Shown here piece by piece: positions 1 through 5,268 of a stretch of 5,268 bases of DNA (within the stretch, counting starts at the first letter, position 1; each line of letters opens with the position of its first letter). Below the pieces are notes generated by a model. That model ran no database searches. It had not been told where the DNA came from and saw nothing but the letters and a program-made list of their open reading frames with translations. This DNA comes from Gammaproteobacteria bacterium. Its GTDB lineage: Bacteria > Pseudomonadota > Gammaproteobacteria > Steroidobacterales > GCA-2729495. The translations under genes were made by a program, and so were the position numbers. Location: assembly GCA_023383735.1 (NCBI GenBank), contig JAHDYN010000146.1, positions 1 to 5,268 on the forward strand. The letters are read 5' to 3'.

Positions 1-129
1 GTCTTCGTAGCGCTGCGGCAGCAGGAACAGCAGATCCAGCGGCCGGCTGATGCCCAGGCGGTGCAGGCGTTCTTCGGCAGCCGGCCCGACTCCGCGCAGT
101 GAGCGGAGATCAGGGGACGAGGATTGCAT
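1..129 (-). CDS. recG: ATP-dependent DNA helicase RecG, N-terminal fragment (runs off the window)
   Basis: Only the first 43 codons are present; the gene continues past base 1. RecG is a superfamily 2 helicase that remodels stalled replication forks and Holliday junctions using its N-terminal wedge domain. The visible part reads MQSSSPDLRS then LRGVGPAAEERLHRLGI (residues 11-27), followed by LDLLFLLPQRYED (31-43). This matches the start of RecG proteins, where a 'L-x-G-V-G-P' helical segment leads to a 'DLLFHLPxRYED' motif before the wedge OB-fold. I chose the ATG at 127-129 because it gives the usual short lead before the GVGP motif and has a GAGG (133-136 on the plus strand as CCTC) just upstream, though the 3-base spacing is short. 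The start lies inside the end of ridA, a 20-base overlap in another frame, which suggests translational coupling. Identification rests on the N-terminus alone, but the spoT-ridA-recG order agrees with it. Confidence 0.9.
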   Translation of the reverse strand, partial: MQSSSPDLRSLRGVGPAAEERLHRLGISRPLDLLFLLPQRYED

Positions 130-490
130 CCGCCTCGACAGCGGCACCGCGCGGCAGGGAAGCGACGCCGATCGCTGCCCGGGCCGGATAGGGCTGCGTG
201 AAGAACTCGGCCATCACCTCGTTGACGATACCGAAATGGCTCAGATCGGTGAGGTACACCGTGACCTTTACGGCGCTGTCCAGCGACGTGCAGGCCTCGG
301 CGGCAACGGCGGCCAGATTGATGAAGACCTGGCGGACATGCGCACGCATATCGCCTTCGACGAGCTGCCCGGTGGCAGGATCAAGCGGCAACTGGCCCGA
401 GAGGTATACGGCATCTCCGGCGCGGATCGCCTGCGAATAGGTACCGATTGCAGCGGGTGCATTCTGGCTGTTGATGGCTTGTCTGACCAT
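110..490 (-). CDS. ridA: RidA family 2-iminobutanoate/2-iminopropanoate deaminase
   Basis: Encodes a 126-residue cytosolic RidA (YjgF/YER057c/UK114) protein, the usual length of the family. RidA hydrolyses reactive enamines and imines released by PLP enzymes such as threonine dehydratase, protecting other PLP enzymes from damage. The family signatures are in order: APAAIGTYSQAI (11-22), YLSGQLPLDPATGQLV (29-44), VKVTVYLTDL (74-83) and YPARAAIGVASLPRGAAVE (101-119). Arg104 and Glu119 align with the catalytic Arg105 and Glu120 of E. coli RidA, so it should be an active deaminase of the RidA type rather than an Arg-less Rid relative. It starts at the ATG 488-490, 26 bases after spoT. The nearest purine-rich stretch (GGAG, plus-strand CTCC at 504-507) is 13 bases upstream, so the ribosome site is weak and coupling to spoT is likely. 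The 3' end overlaps recG. Confidence 0.95.
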   Translation of the reverse strand: MVRQAINSQNAPAAIGTYSQAIRAGDAVYLSGQLPLDPATGQLVEGDMRAHVRQVFINLAAVAAEACTSLDSAVKVTVYLTDLSHFGIVNEVMAEFFTQPYPARAAIGVASLPRGAAVEADAILVP

Positions 491-516
491 GGTGTGTTGA
501 AAACTCCGGGATGGAT

Positions 517-2691
517 TCAGGTACAGGTACGGCTCAGTTTCTTCACCACCTTCATGCGCCGGATGCTGCGGATGACCTGTGCCAGCTGCTTGCGGTCGCG
601 CACCAGGATCGAAAACAGCATGGCCGCCGAATCGTCGTGGCGCTCATCGATGGAAACCTGTTCGATGTTCGAGCCCGCATCGGCAATCCGGCTCGCCACT
701 TCGGCCAGCACGCCGGGGCGGTTGTCGACATCAATGCGGATCTCGGCGGAGAACTCCCGATCGATGCCGGGCTGCCAGCTGACCGTGATCCACTTGTTGG
801 GCTGCTTGCGGTATTCGCTGAGGTTCCCGCAGGCGTTGCGGTGTATCACCACGCCGCGGCCGGTGCTGAGGTAGCCCATGATCGGGTCGCCCGGTATCGG
901 GTGACAGCAGCGCGCATAGGACACCACCAGCCCTTCGGTACCGGCAATCACGATCGGAGTCGGTGTCAGCGGTGCGGCAGCACCGCCGGTCGGGCTGGCG
1001 GCAACGGGGCTGGCCGGCTGCAGGATCGTCTTGGCGACCAGCGGCGCCAGGCGCTCGCCGAGGCCGAGCTGCCGGAACAGTTCATCGGCACTCTTCAGCT
1101 TCAGTTCGGCCAGCAGTGTCTGCATCCGCTCATCGCTGATCTTGCGCAAGGGCGTGCCGGCATCCCGCATGGCCTGGTCGAGCAGCCGGCGGCCGAGGTC
1201 CTGGGCTTCGCCCTGGCGCAGGTTCTTCAGGTACTGGCGCACGGCGGTGCGGGCTTTGGCCGTTACCACGAAATTGACCCAGCTGGGATTGGGCCGTGCG
1301 GTCTTGGCGGTGATCACCTCCACCGTCTGGCCGTTCTCGATCTGGGTGCGCAAGGGCACGAGCCGCCGGTCGATCTTGGCAGCGACGCAGCGGTCGCCGA
1401 TATCGGTATGCACCGCGTAGGCGAAGTCCACGCAGGTCGCGCCGCGCGGCAGGCGCATGATCTCGCCCTTGGGCGTGAAGACGTAGACGGCATCGGGAAA
1501 CAGGTCGACCTTGACGTGTTCCATGAATTCCTCGGAGTTGGCCGTCGACTGCATCTCGTTGATGCTGGCCAGCCACTCGCGGGCACGCGCCTGCGGCGGC
1601 GTCACTTCCTGGTCGTCTTCCTTGTAGTGCCAGTGTGCGGCGACGCCGGTGTCGGCGACCCGGGCCATTTCGGTGGTGCGGATCTGCACCTCGATCGGCG
1701 TGCCGTTCGGCCCGAACAGACTGGTGTGCAGTGACTGATAGCCGTTGATGCGCGGGATCGCGATGTAATCCTTGAACCTGCCGGGCATCGGCTTGTAGAT
1801 CCGGTGCACCACGCCGAGCACGCGGTAGCACTCGTCCACCGAATCGACGATCACGCGAAAACCGAAGACATCGGCGATGTCGCCCAGCGAGCGCTTCTTC
1901 GTCTCCATCTTCCGGTAGATGCTGTACAGATGCTTCTTGCGCCCGGTGACGGTGGCCTTGAGTCCCGCCTCCCGCAGTGCCTGATTGAGCTTCTCCGCGA
2001 TGTTCTTCACGAACTGCCGCTGGTTGCCCTCGGCGCGGCGCACCGCCTTGTCGAGCACGCGGTAGCGGAACGGATGTGCGTAACGGAAACCGAGGTCCTC
2101 GAGCTCCGTCTTGAGCGTGTTCATGCCGAGGCGGTTGGCGATCGGTGCGTAGATCTCCAGGGTTTCGCGGGCGATGCGCCCCTGCTTTTCCGCCGGCATC
2201 GAGTCGAGCGTCTGCATGTTGTGCAGGCGGTCGGCGAGCTTGAGCAGGATCACCCGGATGTCCTGCACCATCGCGAGCATCATCTTGCGGAAGCTCTCGA
2301 CCTGCAGTTCGCTGCGGCTGTTGAAGTTCAGCTTTTCCAGTTTGCTGACGCCGTCGACCAGCGAGGCGATTTCCGTGCCGAACTTCTGGGCAATCTCGTC
2401 CTTGGCGGTCGGCGTGTCCTCGATGACATCGTGCAGGAGCGCGGCCGCGATGCTCGGGTAGTCCAGATGGAGATCGGCGAGGATGGCGGCAACCGCAACC
2501 GGGTGCGTTATATAGGCATCGCCGGAGTGCCGCTTTTGCCCCTCGTGGCATCTGGCGCTGAAAGCATGCGCTTCGCTGATCAGCTTGAGCTGCTGGCGTG
2601 ACAGGTAGGATGTTTTCGCCAGCAGGCCGGCCAGCCCGCTGGTGCGACGCGTCAGCGGCAAACGATTGAGAAGGGTGGCGGCATAGTCCAT
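517..2691 (-). CDS. spoT: Bifunctional (p)ppGpp synthetase / guanosine-3',5'-bis(diphosphate) 3'-diphosphatase SpoT
   Basis: A 724-residue long RSH enzyme (E. coli SpoT has 702) that sets cellular (p)ppGpp. The hydrolase (HD) domain is intact: THPVAVA with His63, LLHDVIEDTP with His87-Asp88 and Glu91-Asp92, and LADRLHNM with Asn158. The synthetase domain also looks complete: GRKKHLYSIYRKM (250-262), DVFGFRVIV (274-282, Asp274), GRFKDYIAIP (304-313) and EVQIRT (334-339). The RFKD at 305-308 is the RXKD form typical of bifunctional enzymes, not the EXDD of RelA. A TGS domain (about 401-461, VYVFTPKGEI then FAYAVHTDIG), a helical region, a Pro/Ala-rich linker (about 559-578), the Cys-Cys zinc-finger-like motif YARCCHPIPGD (592-602) and a C-terminal ACT domain (about 645-721) follow. 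I prefer the ATG at 2689-2691, because it gives family length; the frame is open to an ATG at 2778, which would add 29 unconserved residues. No Shine-Dalgarno sits at normal spacing from either start. It follows rpoZ by 67 bases. Confidence 0.97.
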   Translation of the reverse strand: MDYAATLLNRLPLTRRTSGLAGLLAKTSYLSRQQLKLISEAHAFSARCHEGQKRHSGDAYITHPVAVAAILADLHLDYPSIAAALLHDVIEDTPTAKDEIAQKFGTEIASLVDGVSKLEKLNFNSRSELQVESFRKMMLAMVQDIRVILLKLADRLHNMQTLDSMPAEKQGRIARETLEIYAPIANRLGMNTLKTELEDLGFRYAHPFRYRVLDKAVRRAEGNQRQFVKNIAEKLNQALREAGLKATVTGRKKHLYSIYRKMETKKRSLGDIADVFGFRVIVDSVDECYRVLGVVHRIYKPMPGRFKDYIAIPRINGYQSLHTSLFGPNGTPIEVQIRTTEMARVADTGVAAHWHYKEDDQEVTPPQARAREWLASINEMQSTANSEEFMEHVKVDLFPDAVYVFTPKGEIMRLPRGATCVDFAYAVHTDIGDRCVAAKIDRRLVPLRTQIENGQTVEVITAKTARPNPSWVNFVVTAKARTAVRQYLKNLRQGEAQDLGRRLLDQAMRDAGTPLRKISDERMQTLLAELKLKSADELFRQLGLGERLAPLVAKTILQPASPVAASPTGGAAAPLTPTPIVIAGTEGLVVSYARCCHPIPGDPIMGYLSTGRGVVIHRNACGNLSEYRKQPNKWITVSWQPGIDREFSAEIRIDVDNRPGVLAEVASRIADAGSNIEQVSIDERHDDSAAMLFSILVRDRKQLAQVIRSIRRMKVVKKLSRTCT

Positions 2692-2718
2692 GGCAGGGAT
2701 TCTAGCGCCGTCCCTGCC
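2692..2718 (-). promoter_or_regulatory. Perfect 8-bp inverted repeat abutting the spoT ATG
   Basis: Read on the minus strand, GGCAGGGA (2711-2718), an 11-base loop and TCCCTGCC (2692-2699) come immediately before the ATG at 2691. The arms are perfectly complementary and GC-rich, so the spoT leader can fold into a stem that ends at base -1 of the start codon. The only purine-rich run near the start (AGGGA) is inside the 5' arm and more than 15 bases from the ATG. There is no T-tract, so it does not look like a terminator. The stem is directly visible; a role in controlling spoT translation is inference. Confidence 0.5.
2699..2704 (-). promoter_or_regulatory. Possible -10 hexamer (TAGAAT) seven bases before the spoT ATG
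   Basis: The minus strand reads TAGAAT, five of six matches to the sigma-70 -10 consensus, with seven bases between it and the spoT ATG. A transcript started from it would begin at or next to the A of the ATG, giving a leaderless spoT mRNA, which would fit the missing Shine-Dalgarno. No convincing -35 hexamer is seen 16-18 bases upstream (the sequence there is ACGCCC-like), so this is a weak call. It also lies in the 3' arm and loop of the inverted repeat. Confidence 0.2.
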
Positions 2719-2758
2719 GGCGGGCGTGGTCCCGTCAGCAATTACCGGGATTGCTGTC

Positions 2759-3058
2759 TCAGTCCGGCAAATCGTCATCCAGCTGGTCGAGGCGCAGCGG
2801 CACTTCTGCCAGCGCCATCTCGGCCTGTTCCTGCGCCAGACGGTCTTCCGGTGTCTGGTCCGCCTCGGCGAGCAGATCCCGGGTGACCAGGCCTTCGGCG
2901 ATTTCGCGCAGGGCGATGACCGTCGGTTTGTCGTTCTCGCGGTCTACCAGCGGCTCGGCGCCGTTCGCGATGCGGCGGGCGCGCTTGGCGGCCACCAGCA
3001 CCAGTTCGAACAGGTTGGATACGTTCTGCAGGCTGTCTTCGACGGTAATGCGGGCCAT
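2759..3058 (-). CDS. rpoZ: DNA-directed RNA polymerase subunit omega
   Basis: A 99-residue omega subunit (E. coli 91), which binds the beta-prime C-terminal region, helps RNA polymerase assembly and forms part of a ppGpp-binding site at the beta-prime/omega interface. The start MARITVEDSL keeps the MAR N-terminus that contacts ppGpp in E. coli omega. The conserved core follows: NLFELVLVAAKRARRI (15-30) and ENDKPTVIALREIAEG (41-56). After residue 60 the chain becomes an acidic, variable tail ending DQLDDDLPD, as is common in this family. The ATG at 3056-3058 has a good ribosome site, AGGAA (plus-strand 3065-3069), six bases upstream. The gene lies between gmk and spoT, its usual place in gammaproteobacteria. 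Its longer upstream gap (110 bases) allows an internal promoter. Confidence 0.97.
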   Translation of the reverse strand: MARITVEDSLQNVSNLFELVLVAAKRARRIANGAEPLVDRENDKPTVIALREIAEGLVTRDLLAEADQTPEDRLAQEQAEMALAEVPLRLDQLDDDLPD

Positions 3059-3097
3059 TTGGTGTTCCTGGATTGCGCTGCGGATGACTGGGCGCAG

Positions 3098-3127
3098 ACT
3101 CTAGCCGCGGCAGGAGATGCGCCGCAA
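3098..3127 (-). promoter_or_regulatory. Weak candidate promoter for rpoZ-spoT
   Basis: In the 110-base gap between gmk and rpoZ, the minus strand has TTGCGG (3122-3127) and TAGAGT (3098-3103) with an 18-base spacer. The matches to TTGACA and TATAAT are three and four of six. The -35 half overlaps a 5-bp GCGGC/GCCGC inverted repeat (3107-3111 and 3121-3125) that has no following T-run, so no terminator is called here. The position fits a secondary promoter that would separate rpoZ-spoT expression from yicC-gmk, but the match is poor. Confidence 0.22.
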
Positions 3128-3168
3128 TCGCTTATGCGAACTTGGTCTAAGTGCGCGGGCGGATCTGC

Positions 3169-3825
3169 TCAGCCGGCGAGAATCGCCCGGACCGCTGCGG
3201 CGCGCTCCGGAGACTTCGTGGACAGGTGCTGTCCATGGCCTGCGATGATCGCGTTCAGATCGTCGCTGGCCTGTCGCTGGTCGGTGTTGATCACCACATA
3301 GTCGAACTCGTGCCAGTGGGCCATGTCGTCGAAGGCCTGGCTGAGCCGCTGCCGGATCACGTCTTCGGAGTCCGTCGCCCGGTTGCGCAGCCGGCGTTCG
3401 AGCTCGGCCGTGCTGGGCGGCATGATGAAGATCGAGCAGCAGTGCGGGGCATTCCGGCGGATCTGCTGCGCGCCCTGCCAGTCGATTTCCAGCAGCACGT
3501 TGTGCCCGCTGGCGAGTATCGCCTCGATCTGCGCGCGACTGGTCCCATAGAGATTGCCGAACACGCGGGCGTGCTCCAGAAACTCACCGGCGGCAGCCAT
3601 CGCCTCGAAGCGGGCCTCGTCGACGAAGAAATAGTCGCGCTCGGGCACTTCGCCGGGGCGTGGCTTGCGCGTGGTGAATGACACCGAGAAGCAGAGCGCC
3701 GGATCGCGCGCCATCAGCGCCTTGACCAGCGTGGTCTTGCCGGCGCCGGAGGGCGCGGAGAGAACGAACAGCGTGCCGGTTTCGGGCGCGTGTCTTTCGG
3801 TTTGTGGCAACTCCGGCAAAGACAT
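3169..3825 (-). CDS. gmk: Guanylate kinase
   Basis: A 218-residue cytosolic enzyme that transfers phosphate from ATP to GMP or dGMP to give GDP or dGDP, an essential step to GTP, dGTP and (p)ppGpp. The P-loop SAPSGAGKTT covers residues 23-32 with Lys30. The GMP-binding region contains SFTTRKPRPGE (49-59), DYFFV (64-68), FLEHARVFGNLYGTS (82-96) and LLEIDWQGAQQIR (111-123). The lid segment RLRNRATDSEDVIRQRL (145-161) carries the expected arginines. The length is about ten residues more than E. coli Gmk (207), because of an N-terminal lead of about 17 residues before the core strand. The start ATG at 3823-3825 lies 5 bases beyond the yicC stop; the GAG of the last yicC codons and the TAAG of its stop form the only ribosome-site-like stretch, so yicC and gmk are probably co-translated. 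Confidence 0.98.
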   Translation of the reverse strand: MSLPELPQTERHAPETGTLFVLSAPSGAGKTTLVKALMARDPALCFSVSFTTRKPRPGEVPERDYFFVDEARFEAMAAAGEFLEHARVFGNLYGTSRAQIEAILASGHNVLLEIDWQGAQQIRRNAPHCCSIFIMPPSTAELERRLRNRATDSEDVIRQRLSQAFDDMAHWHEFDYVVINTDQRQASDDLNAIIAGHGQHLSTKSPERAAAVRAILAG

Positions 3826-3830
3826 CGGTC

Positions 3831-4697
3831 TTACTCGACGTTCTGAACCTGCTCGCGAATCTGCTCGATCAGCACCTTGATGTCCACGGCCAGCCGGGTG
3901 GTCTCGGCATCGGCAGACTTGGAACCCAGGGTGTTGGCTTCGCGATTCAGTTCCTGCACGAGGAAGTCGAGCCGGCGTCCCACCGGTGCGCCGGAACGGA
4001 GATTGCTGCGGAACTCGGCGATGTGTGCGGTGAGGCGGTCGAGCTCTTCGCTGACATCCAGCTTCTGGGCGAGCAGCGCGATCTCCTGTTCCAGGCGTTC
4101 GCTGTCGGCCGGGATGCCGAGCGATGCAATCCGCTCGGCCAGCCGTTCGCGGATGCGGGTCAGCACCGCGGGCAAGCGACCGACAACGGTGGCAACGCAG
4201 CTTTCGATCTCGGTGAGCCGCTTCTCGAACATTTCCTCGATGCGTGCACCCTCGCGTCCGCGGGCGGCATCGAGGTCGGCCAGCGCGGCCTCGAATCCGG
4301 CCAGCGCCAGCGGCAGCAATGCCGAGAAATCCTGTTCTTCCTGCTCCAGCACGCCGGGCCAGCGCAGCAGTTCGATCGGGTTCAGCGCAGCTGTATTCCG
4401 GATCTCATCGGCCAGGGCTCGCGCATGGCCGATGATCTGGCGTGCCAGCGCGAGGTTGAGCTGACTGGCCGGCAGCTGGCCTTGCGGGCTGCGCAGGCTG
4501 AGGCTCGCCTCGACGCGGCCGCGGCCAAGGCGGGTGGCCGCCAGTTGCCGTATATCGTTTTCGATGGGCCGGAACATCTCGGGCAGCCGCAGCTGCACTT
4601 CGAGGTAGCGGTTGTTGACCGAACGCAGTTCCCACAGGAGCGCGCCCTGCGGAGTGACCGACTCAGATTGTGCGAATCCCGTCATGCTGCGGATCAA
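3831..4697 (-). CDS. yicC: YicC/YloC family endoribonuclease (TTG start)
   Basis: A 288-residue protein (E. coli YicC 287) of the YicC_N plus DUF1732 architecture. Members are reported as oligomeric endoribonucleases, and E. coli YicC has been linked to decay of the small RNA RyhB. Conserved blocks seen are MIRSMTGFA (1-9), RSVNNRYLE (25-33), GRGRVE (58-63), RWPGV (112-116), RLEQEIALLAQKLDVSEELD (201-220) and, from 240 on, GRRLDFLVQELNREANT, ending in IKVLIEQIREQVQN (273-286). The acidic DVSEELD cluster and His225 belong to the C-terminal domain proposed as catalytic. The start is TTG at 4695-4697: it alone gives the conserved MIRSMTGFA N-terminus, and an AGGAG (plus-strand 4706-4710) sits eight bases upstream. 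The next ATG, four codons in, would lose conserved residues and be 20 bases from that site. It is the first gene of the minus-strand cluster and 5 bases from gmk. Confidence 0.97.
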   Translation of the reverse strand: MIRSMTGFAQSESVTPQGALLWELRSVNNRYLEVQLRLPEMFRPIENDIRQLAATRLGRGRVEASLSLRSPQGQLPASQLNLALARQIIGHARALADEIRNTAALNPIELLRWPGVLEQEEQDFSALLPLALAGFEAALADLDAARGREGARIEEMFEKRLTEIESCVATVVGRLPAVLTRIRERLAERIASLGIPADSERLEQEIALLAQKLDVSEELDRLTAHIAEFRSNLRSGAPVGRRLDFLVQELNREANTLGSKSADAETTRLAVDIKVLIEQIREQVQNVE

Positions 4698-4866
4698 AAG
4701 CTGTACTCCTGCTGAAAGCGCGTGGTCTGTGGCCGCGTGCCTGCGGTTATGGCAAAGATTGTGTGCATCGTTCCGGAGGCGCGCTTAGACTGTCATGCAC
4801 TGCGGTGCATTGTAGTTCCGCATCCCCGTTTTTTTATACACATGGGCTTTTCCGGGTGGGCGCGCC
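4698..4866. promoter_or_regulatory. Divergent intergenic region between yicC and the PP2C phosphatase gene
   Basis: These 169 bases separate two divergent genes and must hold promoters for both unless transcription comes from further away. On the plus strand a TTGTAG (4810-4815), an 18-base spacer and TTATAC (4834-4839) could drive the phosphatase gene, with a leader of about 20 bases. On the minus strand TACAAT (4809-4814, five of six to the -10 consensus) could drive yicC, but has no clear -35. A run of seven T (4829-4835) makes this spot AT-rich in an otherwise GC-rich window. The hexamers overlap each other, so the two promoters might compete. All promoter assignments are weak inference. 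Confidence 0.4.
4795..4810. repeat. Near-perfect 16-bp palindrome, possible operator
   Basis: ATGCAC (4795-4800) and GTGCAT (4805-4810) are exact inverted complements around TGCG; only the T/G pair at 4801/4804 breaks full symmetry. It touches the candidate -35 for the phosphatase gene (4810-4815) and the candidate -10 for yicC (4809-4814), a place where a bound dimeric regulator could affect both. A further single GTGCAT lies at 4763-4768, 42 bases away or close to four helical turns. The symmetry is seen directly; operator function is inferred and no regulator family is recognised. Confidence 0.35.
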
Positions 4867-5268
4867 TTGCGAGTCGAGTATGCAGATCTGAGCCTGATCG
4901 GTGATCGGGAGGAAAACCAGGACCGGGTTCTGGTCGTTGCGGACGAGAAATCGGTGCTGCTCATCGCCATAGACGGGATGGGCGGCCACGCCGATGGGGC
5001 CGGTGCGGCCCAGTTGGCAGCCGAGACCGTGAGGGATGCATTCAATCGCATCCAGCACCCGGTCTTTGACCCGATCGGCTTTCTGCATCTTGCCATCGGC
5101 CGGGCGCATGCCAACCTCGTGCTGCTGGGTGCAAGCCTGTCGATGGAGGCCCGGCCGCGCGCCACCTGTGCGCTCTGCCTCGTGCAGGATGGCGCCGCCT
5201 TCTTTGCCCATGTCGGCGACAGCCGCATCTATCACCTGCGACAGGGGAAGGTGCACGAGCGCACCCGC
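4867..5268 (+). CDS. PP2C-family Ser/Thr protein phosphatase, N-terminal part (TTG start, runs off the window)
   Basis: The first 134 residues of a PP2C (PPM) metal-dependent protein phosphatase that should remove phosphate from Ser/Thr residues in the cytosol. The reading frame gives MRVEYADLSL at the start, then REENQDR (14-20, the NQD metal/phosphate motif), IDGMGGHADGAG (35-46, with the DGxGGH metal-binding motif at 36-41), a segment PRATCALCLVQDG (97-109) in the position of the usual GTT strand, and AHVGDSRIYHLR (114-125) with the GDSR motif. All conserved acidic residues expected in this half (Asp19, Asp36, Asp118) are present. An in-frame stop lies at 4813-4815, and TTG at 4867-4869 is the only ATG, GTG or TTG codon between it and the first motif, so it is the likely start; GGGTGGG (4854-4860) lies six bases upstream as a modest ribosome site. 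No membrane segment is seen in the visible part. It is divergent from yicC. Bacterial relatives often neighbour a Ser/Thr kinase gene, which would lie beyond the edge here. Confidence 0.93.
   Translation, partial: MRVEYADLSLIGDREENQDRVLVVADEKSVLLIAIDGMGGHADGAGAAQLAAETVRDAFNRIQHPVFDPIGFLHLAIGRAHANLVLLGASLSMEARPRATCALCLVQDGAAFFAHVGDSRIYHLRQGKVHERTR

Noticed and set aside
50..874. A 274-codon plus-strand open frame across recG, ridA and the end of spoT
   Set aside because: It runs antisense to three recognised genes and the junctions between them, and its translation has no domain.
511..1734. A 407-codon open frame on the plus strand opposite spoT, and another of 265 codons at 1804-2601
   Set aside because: Both are mirror frames of spoT in GC-rich DNA. 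Their translations are rich in His, Gly, Ala and Arg with no recognisable domain, while the minus strand encodes a complete SpoT.
3804..4715. A 303-codon plus-strand open frame opposite yicC
   Set aside because: It covers the full yicC gene on the other strand and has no family signature; it is explained by codon bias of yicC.
4795..4815. Six-codon open frame (MHCGAL) ahead of the phosphatase gene, with GGAGG at 4775-4779
   Set aside because: The GGAGG is 15 bases from the ATG, too far for normal initiation, and the ATG is part of the palindrome. Chance is the simpler reading.
4801..4835. TGCGG / CCGCA inverted repeat followed by seven T, resembling a plus-strand terminator
   Set aside because: The stem is only 5 bp with a 12-base loop, the T-run starts six bases after the stem, and no plus-strand gene ends upstream of it.
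4842..4904. ATG at 4842 as the start of the phosphatase gene
   Set aside because: It is in another frame, stops at 4904 after 20 codons and has no ribosome site. The PP2C motifs are in the frame of the TTG at 4867.
4834..5256. Two minus-strand open frames (4785-5228 and 4834-5256) opposite the phosphatase gene
   Set aside because: The plus strand carries clear PP2C motifs in the right order and spacing, while these frames show no domain.

Overview
The window is GC-rich chromosomal DNA of a gammaproteobacterium. It carries a core gene cluster in the order yicC - gmk - rpoZ - spoT - ridA - recG, all on the minus strand. A divergent gene for a PP2C-type protein phosphatase lies at the right edge. 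The spoT-to-recG arrangement with a RidA gene between them is known from Pseudomonas/Xanthomonas-type gammaproteobacteria; the exact genus cannot be read from this window. There are no RNA genes, mobile elements, CRISPR arrays or signs of recent transfer. Coding density is very high, and every non-coding gap is shorter than 170 bases.

Layout from right to left, in the direction of minus-strand transcription. The partial PP2C phosphatase gene (4867 to the window edge, plus strand) and yicC (4697-3831) are divergent and share a 169-base intergenic region. That region holds a near-perfect 16-bp palindrome, a T-tract and weak promoter-like hexamers for both directions. yicC (YicC/YloC-family endoribonuclease) is followed after 5 bases by gmk (guanylate kinase). 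A 110-base gap precedes rpoZ (RNA polymerase omega), a 67-base gap precedes spoT (ppGpp synthetase/hydrolase), and 26 bases precede ridA (enamine/imine deaminase). The end of ridA overlaps by 20 bases the start of recG (branched-DNA helicase), which runs off the left edge.

The genes form a functional theme. Gmk makes GDP, which feeds GTP and (p)ppGpp pools. SpoT makes and destroys (p)ppGpp. Omega forms part of one ppGpp-binding site on RNA polymerase. RidA, YicC and RecG contribute housekeeping metabolite repair, RNA decay and recombination. The PP2C gene adds a possible Ser/Thr phospho-signalling branch beside this operon; its partner kinase, if present, would be outside the window.

No undescribed system is evident. 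The points most worth a second look are regulatory: a perfect 8-bp inverted repeat directly against the spoT ATG with no Shine-Dalgarno in the usual place, a TAGAAT hexamer that could instead make spoT leaderless, the palindrome between yicC and the phosphatase gene, and the use of TTG start codons by both divergent genes.
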